Below, piece after piece: positions 34,903 to 43,765 of a stretch of 64,000 nucleotides of DNA. This DNA is from Vallitalea maricola (GTDB lineage: Bacteria; Bacillota; Clostridia; Lachnospirales; Vallitaleaceae). Position numbers and translations under genes: made by a program. The notes beneath the pieces are model-generated. The model worked only from the letters and a program-made list of their open reading frames with translations, had not been told where the DNA came from and ran no database searches. Each line of letters opens with the position of its first letter. The stretch's first letter is position 1. Location: NCBI RefSeq assembly GCF_036985595.1, contig NZ_BTPU01000035.1:94265-158264 (forward strand). The letters run 5' to 3'.

Positions 34903-37482
34903 ATGAAAAAATTATTTGAAAAAGTATTTGGAACACATAGTGATAAAGAGATAAAGAGAATAATACCATTAGTAGATAAAATAGAAGCTTTAGAACCAGA
35001 AATGGAAAAATTAACTGATGACCAGTTAAAAAGTAAAACCAATGAATTTAGAGAAAGATTAAAAAAAGGTGAAACATTAGACGATATATTAATTGAAGCC
35101 TATGCTGTTGTTAGAGAAGCTTCAAAGCGTACAGTAGACATAAGACCTTATAGAGTCCAATTGATAGGAGCTATAATACTCCATCAAGGTAGAATAGCTG
35201 AGATGAAAACTGGAGAAGGTAAAACATATGTAGCTCCTTTTGCAGCATACTTGAATGCTTTAGAAGGAAAAGGGGTACATGTAGTTACTGTCAACGATTA
35301 CTTAGCTAAACGTGATGCTGAAAATATTGGTAGAATACATGAATTTCTTGGATTAACAGTAGGTGTTATAGTTAACGGAATAGATAATGAAGAAAGAAGA
35401 GAAGCATATAACTGTGATATTACATACGGTACCAATAATGAGTTTGGATTTGACTACCTTAGAGATAACATGGTTATATATAAAAAAGAAATGGTACAGA
35501 GAGATTTGAACTTTGTTGTTATTGATGAGGTCGACTCTGTATTAATTGATGAGGCAAGAACACCATTGATTATATCTGGTAACAGCAGTAAATCAACTCA
35601 TTTATATCAACAGGCAGATATAATAGCTAGAAGATTACAAAAAGGTAAGGTAATAGGAGAAATATCCAAGATGAGTGCCTTACTTAATGAAGAGATTCAA
35701 GAAGAAGGAGATTTTGTAGTTGATGAAAAAGCAAAATCAGTATCTCTTACTGCTGATGGTATCAAAAAAGTTGAACAATTCTTCCAAGTAGATAACTTAG
35801 CAGATCCAGAAAATATGGAAATACAACACCATGTTATATTAGCGTTAAAAGCACATAATACTATGTATAAAGATAAAGATTATGTTATAAAAGAAGAAGA
35901 AATAATTATTGTAGATGAGTTCACTGGACGTTTAATGCCAGGAAGAAGATATTCTAATGGATTGCATCAAGCAATTGAAGCAAAAGAAAGTGTTAGAGTA
36001 AGAAGAGAAAGTAAAACTCTTGCAACAATAACTTTCCAGAATTATTTCAACAAATACGATAAAAAATCTGGTATGACTGGTACAGCATTAACTGAAGAAG
36101 AAGAATTCAGAGAAATATATGGTATGGACGTAATAGCTATACCAACTAATAAACCAATAGTAAGAAAAGACCAACCAGACCAAGTTTATAAATCACATCG
36201 TGAAAAGGTAAATGCTGTCATCGATGATATTGCAGAATGTTATGATAGAGGACAACCAGTATTGGTCGGTACTATAACAATAGAATCATCAGAAGAATTA
36301 AGTAAGATGCTTAGAAAAAAAGGAGTCGTACACAAAGTACTTAATGCAAAATATCATGAGAGAGAAGCTGAGATTGTAGCAATGGCGGGTCAAAAAGGTG
36401 CTATTACCATAGCAACCAATATGGCTGGTCGTGGTACTGATATTAAATTAGGTGAAGGTGTTATTGAAACTGGTGGACTCAAAATTATTGGTACAGAACG
36501 TCATGAATCCAGACGTATAGACAATCAGTTAAGAGGTCGTTCAGGACGTCAAGGAGACCCTGGTGAATCTAAGTTCTATATCTCATTAGATGATGACTTG
36601 ATGCGTCTATTCGGTTCAGAGAGAATGAAAAATACAGTTACAAGATTAGGGCTACCTGAAGGAGAACCAATCGCAGCAGGTATCTTATCAAACGCAATAG
36701 AGAATGCTCAGAAAAAAGTTGAAGGAAATAACTTCTCCATAAGAAAGCACTTACTTGATTATGACCAAGTAATGAATGAGCAAAGAGAGATTATATATGG
36801 TGAAAGAAAGAAAGTTCTTCAAGGGGACAACATGAGAGATTTCATCATGAGTATGATAAAAGAAGTTATTGGCAGATTTGTTGATACTCATGCTGGAGAA
36901 GAGCAAGAATTTGATGAATGGGATATACCAGGACTCATGGAGTCTTTGAATGAGATTATACCGATAAGATCAATTCATACAACAGAAGAAGAAAGAGAAT
37001 CCTTGACTAAGGACAAATTCACAGAAAAATTATATGAAATAGCAGCTAAACTATATGAAGATAAGGAAAACGAATTTGACGAAGAAGAATTCATGCGTGA
37101 AGCTGAACGTGTTATCCTATTAAAAGCTATAGACCAAAAATGGATGGATCACATTGATAACATGGACCAAATGCGTCAAGGTATAGGACTTAGAGCTTAT
37201 GGTCAAAGAGATCCTTTAGTAGAATATAAATTCCTTGGATTTGATATGTTTGAAGAAATGTCCAATAATATACAGGAAGCTACACTTAGAGCTCTATATC
37301 GTATAAGACCAGCAAGAAAAATAGAGAGAGAAAGAGTAGCCAAGGTTACATCAACTAACAGGGGCGAACAACAAGCGGCTAAACAGCCTGTACGAAGAAA
37401 AGAAAGAAAAGTAGGAAGAAACGAGTTATGCCCATGCGGTAGCGGTAAAAAATATAAATACTGTTGTGGTAGAAACCAATAG
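34903..37482 (+). CDS. secA: SecA, preprotein translocase ATPase
   Basis: Motor that drives unfolded proteins through SecYEG at the membrane. 859 residues. Visible: Walker A GEGKT (about residue 105, EMKTGEGKTYVAPFAAY), DEVDSVLIDEARTPLIISG (Walker B and preprotein cross-linking start), GMTGTA, NMAGRGTDIKLGEGV, RGRSGRQGDPGES and the zinc-binding C-tail NELCPCGSGKKYKYCCG that contacts SecB or ribosomes. Its load here includes the 3394-residue surface enzyme. prfB follows after 48 bases. Confidence 0.99.
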   Translation: MKKLFEKVFGTHSDKEIKRIIPLVDKIEALEPEMEKLTDDQLKSKTNEFRERLKKGETLDDILIEAYAVVREASKRTVDIRPYRVQLIGAIILHQGRIAEMKTGEGKTYVAPFAAYLNALEGKGVHVVTVNDYLAKRDAENIGRIHEFLGLTVGVIVNGIDNEERREAYNCDITYGTNNEFGFDYLRDNMVIYKKEMVQRDLNFVVIDEVDSVLIDEARTPLIISGNSSKSTHLYQQADIIARRLQKGKVIGEISKMSALLNEEIQEEGDFVVDEKAKSVSLTADGIKKVEQFFQVDNLADPENMEIQHHVILALKAHNTMYKDKDYVIKEEEIIIVDEFTGRLMPGRRYSNGLHQAIEAKESVRVRRESKTLATITFQNYFNKYDKKSGMTGTALTEEEEFREIYGMDVIAIPTNKPIVRKDQPDQVYKSHREKVNAVIDDIAECYDRGQPVLVGTITIESSEELSKMLRKKGVVHKVLNAKYHEREAEIVAMAGQKGAITIATNMAGRGTDIKLGEGVIETGGLKIIGTERHESRRIDNQLRGRSGRQGDPGESKFYISLDDDLMRLFGSERMKNTVTRLGLPEGEPIAAGILSNAIENAQKKVEGNNFSIRKHLLDYDQVMNEQREIIYGERKKVLQGDNMRDFIMSMIKEVIGRFVDTHAGEEQEFDEWDIPGLMESLNEIIPIRSIHTTEEERESLTKDKFTEKLYEIAAKLYEDKENEFDEEEFMREAERVILLKAIDQKWMDHIDNMDQMRQGIGLRAYGQRDPLVEYKFLGFDMFEEMSNNIQEATLRALYRIRPARKIERERVAKVTSTNRGEQQAAKQPVRRKERKVGRNELCPCGSGKKYKYCCGRNQ

Positions 37483-37530
37483 GCATGATGGTAAGATTTA
37501 ATGTGGTAAAAAAATGATAGAGGTGATAAA

Positions 37531-38635
37531 ATGCTAGAACTAGAACAAAGCAAATTAGAACTCCAAGCCTACAAAAAGAAATTAGATGAAATGAGTGTTT
37601 CACTTTGACTTGGTCAATGTAAAGAACAAGATAGAAGAACTAGATGCCAAGGTTGCATCAGAAGAATTCTGGAACGATGCTGAAAATTCAGGAAAAGTAT
37701 TAAAGGAAATTAAACAGTTAAAAGATAAAGTGGACAACTATAATAATCTTGTACAAGAATATGAAGATATTGAAACTCTCATTGAAATGGGAATAGAAGA
37801 AAATGATGATGAAATTATCAAAGAGGTTTCATCATCGTTAAAGGAATTTATTAATGATTATGAAGAACTTAGAACTAGGACACTTTTATCTGGAGAATAT
37901 GATGGTAATAATGCCATAATATCTTTACATGCTGGTGCTGGTGGAACAGAATCTTGCGACTGGGTAAGTATGTTGCTTAGAATGTATACCAGATGGGCAG
38001 ATGATAAAGGTTACAAAATAGAAACACTGGATTATCTGGATGGTGAAGAAGCAGGAGTTAAATCTGTAACTATTCAAATAAACGGAGAAAATGCCTATGG
38101 TTATCTAAAATCAGAAAAAGGAGTTCATCGTTTAGTAAGAATATCTCCTTTTGATTCATCAGGTAGAAGACACACATCATTTGCATCATTGGATGTCCTA
38201 CCAGAGATAGATGATGATATTGATTTGGAAATAAACGATGAAGACATTAAGATAGATACTTATCGTGCAAGTGGAGCAGGTGGACAACATATTAACAAAA
38301 CAGATTCAGCTGTTAGAATAACTCATATACCTACAGGTGTAGTTGTTCAATGTCAAAATGAACGTTCACAACACAAGAACAAAGATAGAGCTCTGAAGAT
38401 GTTAAAAGCCAAGTTATATGAAATAAGAAGACAAGAACAAATGGCTAAAATGGAAGGAATAAGAGGGGAAGTCAAAGAGATAGGTTGGGGCAGCCAAATA
38501 CGTTCATATGTGATGCATCCATACAGTATGGTAAAAGATCATAGAACTAATGCAGAAACTGGTAATGTACAAAGTGTAATGGATGGAAAGATAGATCTAT
38601 TCATTAATGCTTATTTACAATGGTTAGCCCTCTAA
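37531..38635 (+). CDS. prfB: Peptide chain release factor 2 with programmed +1 frameshift
   Basis: Release factor for UGA and UAA. The gene starts at the ATG at 37531 (GAGGTGATAAA before it), reads 25 codons (MLELEQSKLELQAYKKKLDE...) and meets an in-frame TGA at 37606-37608 in the context CTT TGA C, the classic autoregulatory slip site. Shifting +1 there continues with DLVNVKNKIEELDAKVASEE to 38635, 367 residues in all. Later landmarks: the RF2 anticodon-like tripeptide SPF (ISPFDSSGRRHTSFAS) and the GGQ motif (SGAGGQHINKTDSAVR). The Shine-Dalgarno-like stimulator expected just before CTT is weak here. Co-directional with secA. Confidence 0.97.
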
Positions 38636-38685
38636 ATCAAGGATTCTATAATTAGATGCTAAAAATTACAAAAGGAGTGAAGAAT

Positions 38686-39150
38686 ATGTCTACAATGCAA
38701 CAGGTTATATTTAAGCTTGATAAAGAAGAATATGGTTTGGATATAATGAAGGTTATAACAATTGAAAAATATCAAGAAGTTGTCAAAACACCAAATACTC
38801 CAGAGTATATAACAGGTATCATTAACCTTAGGGGTAGCGTATTACCGGTATACAGCTTAAGAAAGAAATTTCATCTAAAAGAAAAAGAATCAGATGAAAA
38901 TACGAAAATTATCGTAACAGTGACTAATGGTATGAAAATAGGATTTATTGTTGATTCCGTACAGGAAATACTAAATATCGAAGATAAAAATATTGAGGAA
39001 GCTCCAAAAATAGTAACAGGAATCAATAGGAAGTACATTAAAAGTATTGCTAAGATGGAACAGCGAATGGTTATTCTAATAGATATAGACTTGATTATAT
39101 CAGAAGAAGAACAATTAGAACTAGGAAAAGTATCTAAGGAACAAGAATAA
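38686..39150 (+). CDS. cheW: CheW-like chemotaxis coupling protein
   Basis: 154 residues, one CheW domain: MQQVIFKLDKEEYGLDIMKV, the ITGIINLRGSVLPVYSL core and GFIVDSVQEIL. It links chemoreceptors to CheA. The ATG at 38686 follows AAAAGGAGTG; an in-frame ATG ten codons upstream has no such site. It stands alone, away from any cheA or receptor gene in the window, with an acidic tail. The organism is therefore probably motile, but an orphan CheW could also serve a single receptor pathway. Confidence 0.93.
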   Translation: MSTMQQVIFKLDKEEYGLDIMKVITIEKYQEVVKTPNTPEYITGIINLRGSVLPVYSLRKKFHLKEKESDENTKIIVTVTNGMKIGFIVDSVQEILNIEDKNIEEAPKIVTGINRKYIKSIAKMEQRMVILIDIDLIISEEEQLELGKVSKEQE

Positions 39151-39215
39151 TTATACATACTTGACGTTAATCCAATAAATTATCTTTTAACTGAATTAAT
39201 ATTAATAACTAATAG

Positions 39216-39246
39216 AAACTTGTGTTTATCATAGCACAAGTTTTTT
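39216..39246 (+). terminator. Intrinsic terminator of the secA-prfB-cheW region
   Basis: AAACTTGTG-(10)-CACAAGTTT followed by further T (TTTTTT through 39246). Confidence 0.9.
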
Positions 39247-39340
39247 GGTTTCTAAATATATGAAACGACTATGGAACATATGAAATACTAGAATTTTCAA
39301 TTGCATTAATGAAAATCCTGACTTATTTTATACATATCCC

Positions 39341-39369
39341 TTGTATTTTTATTAAATTAGTGGTATAAT
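39341..39369 (+). promoter_or_regulatory. Promoter of the aspartate-family operon
   Basis: TTGTAT (39341-39346), 17-base spacer, TATAAT (39364-39369) with an extended TGg before the -10. The leader is only about 45 bases, too short for a T-box or lysine riboswitch. Confidence 0.75.
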
Positions 39370-39420
39370 CTCCGTAATAAAAACAAATGTTTTTAATAGA
39401 AAAACAACGAAGGTGATGAA

Positions 39421-39864
39421 ATGCCTGATACAGCAAGTTATTATATTATTAAGAGAAAAGCTTTACCAGAAGTATTCTTGAAGGTTGTTCAAGCTAAAAA
39501 GCTTTTGGAAAAAGAAAAAGCAATAACGATACAAGAAGCAGTAGATTCTGTTGGAATAAGTCGTAGCTCGTTTTATAAATACAAAGACACAATATTTCCT
39601 TTCTACGATAATTCAAGAGGAAGAGCTATAACTGTTGCTCTCGGTCTTGATGACGAACCAGGACTACTATCATGCATATTAAATATTATTGCCCAGTACA
39701 AGGCAAATATACTGACAATACATCAAACAATACCTATTAACGGTGTGGCCAACATAACATTAAGTATGGAAATACTTCCAACATCTGGTGATATACAAGA
39801 AATGATTATGTCATTAGAAAGTCATGAAGGAATACATCAAGTAAAAATATTAGCTAGGGAGTGA
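39421..39864 (+). CDS. ACT-domain protein (UPF0735/PheB-like) upstream of hom
   Basis: 147 residues. N-terminal part contains a helix-turn-helix-like stretch (ITIQEAVDSVGISRSSFYKY) and the C-terminal half an ACT domain (ITVALGLDDEPGLLSCILNII, then IHQTIPINGVANITLSME), which typically senses amino acids. Matches UPF0735 ACT proteins that precede homoserine dehydrogenase genes. It ends five bases before hom, so it is probably a regulator or small-molecule sensor for this operon. Confidence 0.9.
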   Translation: MPDTASYYIIKRKALPEVFLKVVQAKKLLEKEKAITIQEAVDSVGISRSSFYKYKDTIFPFYDNSRGRAITVALGLDDEPGLLSCILNIIAQYKANILTIHQTIPINGVANITLSMEILPTSGDIQEMIMSLESHEGIHQVKILARE

Positions 39865-39869
39865 GATAA

Positions 39870-41108
39870 ATGGTAGATGTTGCAATATTAGGATACGGTA
39901 CAGTTGGTTCAGGAGTAGTAGAAGTACTTACAACTAATAAAGACAGTATCAATAAAAGAGCAGGAAAGAAGATTAACCTCAAATACGTATTAGACTTAAG
40001 AGATTTCCCAGGATCACCAATAGAGGATATACTAACAAAAAATTATGAAGATATTCTTAATGATCCAAGTGTTAAGGTAATTGCTGAAGTTATGGGTGGC
40101 GTAGAGCCTGCATATACTTTTGTAAAAAAAGCCTTATTAAGTGGCAAAAGTGTCGTTACTTCTAATAAAGAGTTAGTGGCACGCCATGGAGCAGAACTAC
40201 TTAAAATAGCAAGAGACAAAAACATTAATTTCCTATTCGAAGCTAGTGTGGGTGGTGGAATACCTATTATAAGACCACTTAATCAATCACTAACTGCTGA
40301 CGAAATATATGAAATCACTGGAATACTAAATGGTACAACTAACTTCATACTAAGTAAAATGGCAGACGAAGGACTGGATTTTGAGACTGTATTAAAAGAA
40401 GCGCAAGATAAAGGTTATGCAGAGCGAAACCCAGAAGCAGATGTTGAAGGGTTCGATGCTTGTAGGAAAATAGCTATACTTTCTTCACTTGCTTTTGGTA
40501 TGCAAGTTGATTTTGAAGACATATACACAGAAGGTATAACAAAAATATCAGATATTGATATGAAATACGCCAAACAATTAGGATACGATATAAAATTATT
40601 GGCAACAAGTAAGAAAAAAGATGAAAAAGTATACGCTATGGTTTCGCCAATGATGATTGGAAAAGATCATCCATTATCAAATGTCAATGGAGTTTTTAAT
40701 GCTATATTTGTTAAAGGAAATGTTATTGGAGACGTTATGTTCTATGGTAAAGGTGCAGGTAAATTACCTACAGCTAGTGCAGTTGTAGCAGACATTGTTG
40801 ATGCTGTAAAACATCTTGAAAGGAATATAGTTTCATTTTGGAGTACTAAGAAGATGGAGTTAATGAGTGTGGATAATGTTTCAACAAGATGCTTTATTAG
40901 ATTAGTGCCTAAAAGTTTAGATATGGTACGTAATCAGATAAAAGAGATATTTGGTGATGTACAGTATGTAAAAATTGACGATAAAGTTGATGAGATAGCA
41001 TTTATTACTGATGCATTCAAAGAAGGAAGATTAAAAGAGAAAATTAATGACCTTAATACTAAAAATATTGTATCAAAAGTATTAAGTGTAATAAGAATAG
41101 ACAAGTAA
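39870..41108 (+). CDS. hom: Homoserine dehydrogenase
   Basis: Reduces aspartate semialdehyde to homoserine with NAD(P)H, the branch point to threonine and methionine. 412 residues. N-terminal Rossmann motif GYGTVGSGVVEVL, active-site region NGTTNFILSKM (NGTTN), and a C-terminal ACT domain (about 340-410) ending VLSVIRIDK for feedback control. GAGTGAGATAA precedes the start. Between the ACT gene and the phosphoglycerate-mutase-like gene. Confidence 0.98.
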   Translation: MVDVAILGYGTVGSGVVEVLTTNKDSINKRAGKKINLKYVLDLRDFPGSPIEDILTKNYEDILNDPSVKVIAEVMGGVEPAYTFVKKALLSGKSVVTSNKELVARHGAELLKIARDKNINFLFEASVGGGIPIIRPLNQSLTADEIYEITGILNGTTNFILSKMADEGLDFETVLKEAQDKGYAERNPEADVEGFDACRKIAILSSLAFGMQVDFEDIYTEGITKISDIDMKYAKQLGYDIKLLATSKKKDEKVYAMVSPMMIGKDHPLSNVNGVFNAIFVKGNVIGDVMFYGKGAGKLPTASAVVADIVDAVKHLERNIVSFWSTKKMELMSVDNVSTRCFIRLVPKSLDMVRNQIKEIFGDVQYVKIDDKVDEIAFITDAFKEGRLKEKINDLNTKNIVSKVLSVIRIDK

Positions 41109-41162
41109 TGAATACTTAACAATGAACATATCTACCGCCTGACAGCGAAGGGATGATAATAT

Positions 41163-42368
41163 ATGAAATATGTTGTAATACTAGGAGACGGTATGGCTGA
41201 TGAACCTGTAAAGCAATTAGGAGACAAAACACCTTTACAGGTAGCTGATAAAGAAAATATCGATTCATTAGCAAAAATGGCAGAAGTTGGATTAGTAAAG
41301 ACTATTCCAGATGGATTAGCACCAGGAAGTGATACTGCTAATTTATCAGTATTAGGATATGATCCTCAGAAATATTATACTGGAAGATCACCACTAGAAG
41401 CTCTAAGTATTGGGGCTGATATGGAAAGTAATGATGTTAGCTTTAGATGTAATCTAGTAACATTAAGCGAAGATGGTTCATACGAAGACAAAACTATAAT
41501 TGATCATAGTTCTGATGAAATAACAACTGAGGAAGCAGATGAATTAATAAAATATCTAGAAAAGTACTTAGGAAATGATACAATCAAATTCTATACAGGA
41601 ACTAGTTATAGACATGCTATAATATGGCATAAAGGTAGTACAGATGTGAATCTTACACCCCCTCATGATATATTAGAAAAAAAAGTAAAAAAGTATTTAC
41701 CAAAAGGAACTAATTCCGATAAAATAAAACAAATGATGGTGTTAAGTAATGAATTACTTAAGAATCACCCTATTAACATAAGAAGAAAAGAAAAAGGATT
41801 AAGACCTGCAAACTCCATATGGATATGGGGGGAAGGGACTAAACCAACGTTAAAATCCTTTAGTGATAAATATAATAAAAAAGGTGCTATGATATCAGCT
41901 GTTGATCTATTAAAAGGGATAGCTATAGCAGCTAAAATGAAAAATATTGAAGTTGAAGGTGTTACTGGTAACATTAATACCAATTTTCGAGGTAAGGCAA
42001 AAGCTGCAATTGATGCTTTAAAATCTGGTCAAGACTTTGTATATGTACATATGGAAGCACCAGATGAATGTGGACATAGAGGGGAAATCGATAATAAAGT
42101 AAAATCAATTGAACTTATAGATAGGGAAGTTGTCAAATACATAAAAGAGGAACTTGATAAACTTGAAGATGACTATAAGATAATGATACTACCTGACCAT
42201 CCTACACCTCTAGCCATTAGAACACATACAAATAAGGCAGTTCCTTATTTAATATATGATAGTTCTAGAAAAATTGAATCTAATGTAAAATATGATGAAG
42301 AATCATGTAAACTAAAGGGAAATGTATTTATGAAAGGCCATGAACTAATGGACTATTTCTTAAAATAA
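41163..42368 (+). CDS. Cofactor-independent phosphoglycerate mutase-like; proposed homoserine kinase
   Basis: 401 residues, alkaline-phosphatase superfamily (ApgM group). Metal-binding motifs: GDGMADEPVK at the N-terminus, SDTANLSVLGYDP, TGRSPLEALS, HMEAPDECGHRG and the late DHPTPL. Families of this length in the ACT-hom-apgM-lysC arrangement are described as 'proposed homoserine kinase', because no thrB is next to them. Position between hom and lysC fits phosphorylation of homoserine for threonine; the classical mutase reaction is the alternative. Confidence 0.85.
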   Translation: MKYVVILGDGMADEPVKQLGDKTPLQVADKENIDSLAKMAEVGLVKTIPDGLAPGSDTANLSVLGYDPQKYYTGRSPLEALSIGADMESNDVSFRCNLVTLSEDGSYEDKTIIDHSSDEITTEEADELIKYLEKYLGNDTIKFYTGTSYRHAIIWHKGSTDVNLTPPHDILEKKVKKYLPKGTNSDKIKQMMVLSNELLKNHPINIRRKEKGLRPANSIWIWGEGTKPTLKSFSDKYNKKGAMISAVDLLKGIAIAAKMKNIEVEGVTGNINTNFRGKAKAAIDALKSGQDFVYVHMEAPDECGHRGEIDNKVKSIELIDREVVKYIKEELDKLEDDYKIMILPDHPTPLAIRTHTNKAVPYLIYDSSRKIESNVKYDEESCKLKGNVFMKGHELMDYFLK

Positions 42369-42406
42369 TACATACACTATTAGATACCTAAAGAGGAGGA
42401 AACAAC

Positions 42407-43615
42407 TTGTTAATAGTAAAGAAATTTGGAGGTAGTTCTGTAGCAAATAAAGAAAGAGTATATAATGTTGCAGAAAGAATATTAGAAGATTATAAAAAAG
42501 GTAATGATGTCGTTGTAGTTTTATCAGCACAAGGAGATACTACAGACGAATTAATAGCAAAAGCAAAAGAAATTAATCCAAATCCTTCAAGAAGAGAAAT
42601 GGATATGATTCTTACAACAGGTGAACAACAATCTGTAGCACTGATGTCTATGGCATTACAGAATTTAGGATACCCAGCAATATCACTAAATGCTTATCAA
42701 GTAAAGATGCATACAACATCTGTTTATAGTAATGCAAGACTCAAAAGAATAGATGCTGAAAGAATAAATTTAGAACTTGAAAGAAAGAATATTGTACTTG
42801 TGACAGGATTCCAAGGTATTAATAAATATGATGATATAACTACTTTGGGTAGAGGTGGTTCAGATACAACAGCAGTAGCAATAGCAGCTGAACTTAATGC
42901 TGATAAATGTGAAATATATACAGATGTAGATGGAGTTTATACTGCTGATCCTAGAGTTGTTAAAGACGCAGTTAAATTAAATGAAATTACCTATGATGAA
43001 ATGTTAGAATTAGCTTCACTTGGTGCAAAAGTTCTTCATAACCGATCAGTAGAACTTGCCAAGAAATATGGTGTAGATTTAGTTGTACGCTCAAGTTTGA
43101 CAAAAGCTGAAGGAACCATTGTTAGGGAGGAATGTAAAATGGAAAAAATGTTAGTTAGCGGCGTTGCTGCGGATAAGAATGTTGCTAGAGTTGCTGCAAT
43201 TGGAATTAAAGATGAACCAGGAAAAGCGTTCGGACTATTTTCTATACTTGCAAAACATAATATCAATGTTGATATTATCTTACAATCAATAGGAAGAAAC
43301 AATACAAAAGATATATCATTCACAGTACCTAGAGATGCATTAGAAGACACTAAAAAAATTCTTCAGGATAATCTTTCAAGAATATCTGCTGAAAGAATAG
43401 AATATGATGATTCAGTCTCAAAAGTATCTATTGTAGGTGCAGGTATGGCTTCTAATCCTGGAGTAGCAGCAGTAATGTTTGAAAGTCTATATGACGCTGA
43501 TATTAACATAAAGATGATATCAACTTCTGAGATTAAGATCTCAGTACTTATTAACGAAAAGGATACTGATAGTGCTGTTAATGCTATACACGAAGGTTTC
43601 AAAGATAGATTCTAA
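42407..43615 (+). CDS. lysC: Aspartate kinase
   Basis: First step of lysine, threonine and methionine synthesis: phosphorylates aspartate. 402 residues. TTG start behind a strong AGAGGAGGAA. Kinase part: VKKFGGSSVANKERV, LVTGFQGI, TLGRGGSDTTAVAIA, and DVDGVYTADPR; C-terminal tandem ACT domains (VARVAAIGIKDEPGKAFGLF; VSIVGAGMASNPGVAAVM) for feedback inhibition. Last gene of the operon; a terminator follows. Confidence 0.98.
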   Translation: MLIVKKFGGSSVANKERVYNVAERILEDYKKGNDVVVVLSAQGDTTDELIAKAKEINPNPSRREMDMILTTGEQQSVALMSMALQNLGYPAISLNAYQVKMHTTSVYSNARLKRIDAERINLELERKNIVLVTGFQGINKYDDITTLGRGGSDTTAVAIAAELNADKCEIYTDVDGVYTADPRVVKDAVKLNEITYDEMLELASLGAKVLHNRSVELAKKYGVDLVVRSSLTKAEGTIVREECKMEKMLVSGVAADKNVARVAAIGIKDEPGKAFGLFSILAKHNINVDIILQSIGRNNTKDISFTVPRDALEDTKKILQDNLSRISAERIEYDDSVSKVSIVGAGMASNPGVAAVMFESLYDADINIKMISTSEIKISVLINEKDTDSAVNAIHEGFKDRF

Positions 43616-43650
43616 GAATGTATGATTAAAATAATTGCTATACTTATATA

Positions 43651-43689
43651 AGAAAGTTGATCTTTATAAAAAGGGTAACTTTCTTTTTT
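43651..43689 (+). terminator. Intrinsic terminator after lysC
   Basis: AGAAAGTT pairs with AACTTTCT across an 18-base loop, followed by TTTTT. Confidence 0.75.
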
Positions 43690-43700
43690 AATTATTATCC

Positions 43701-43729
43701 TTGTCCTGTAAGTATCATTAATATATAAT
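43701..43729 (+). promoter_or_regulatory. tex promoter
   Basis: TTGTCC (43701-43706), 17-base spacer, TATAAT (43724-43729), 37 bases before the tex start codon. Confidence 0.65.
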
Positions 43730-43765
43730 ATTTAATAGAGTTTACAGTAAAGGAGCTAGTAGGTT

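Noticed and set aside
37606..37608. Nonsense mutation or pseudogene in prfB
   Set aside because: The TGA sits in the conserved CTT TGA C programmed frameshift context, and the +1 frame carries a complete RF2.
41163..42368. Glycolytic phosphoglycerate mutase as sole annotation
   Set aside because: The operon context (hom, lysC) and the family's record favour an amino-acid pathway role; the name is kept but the function is left open.
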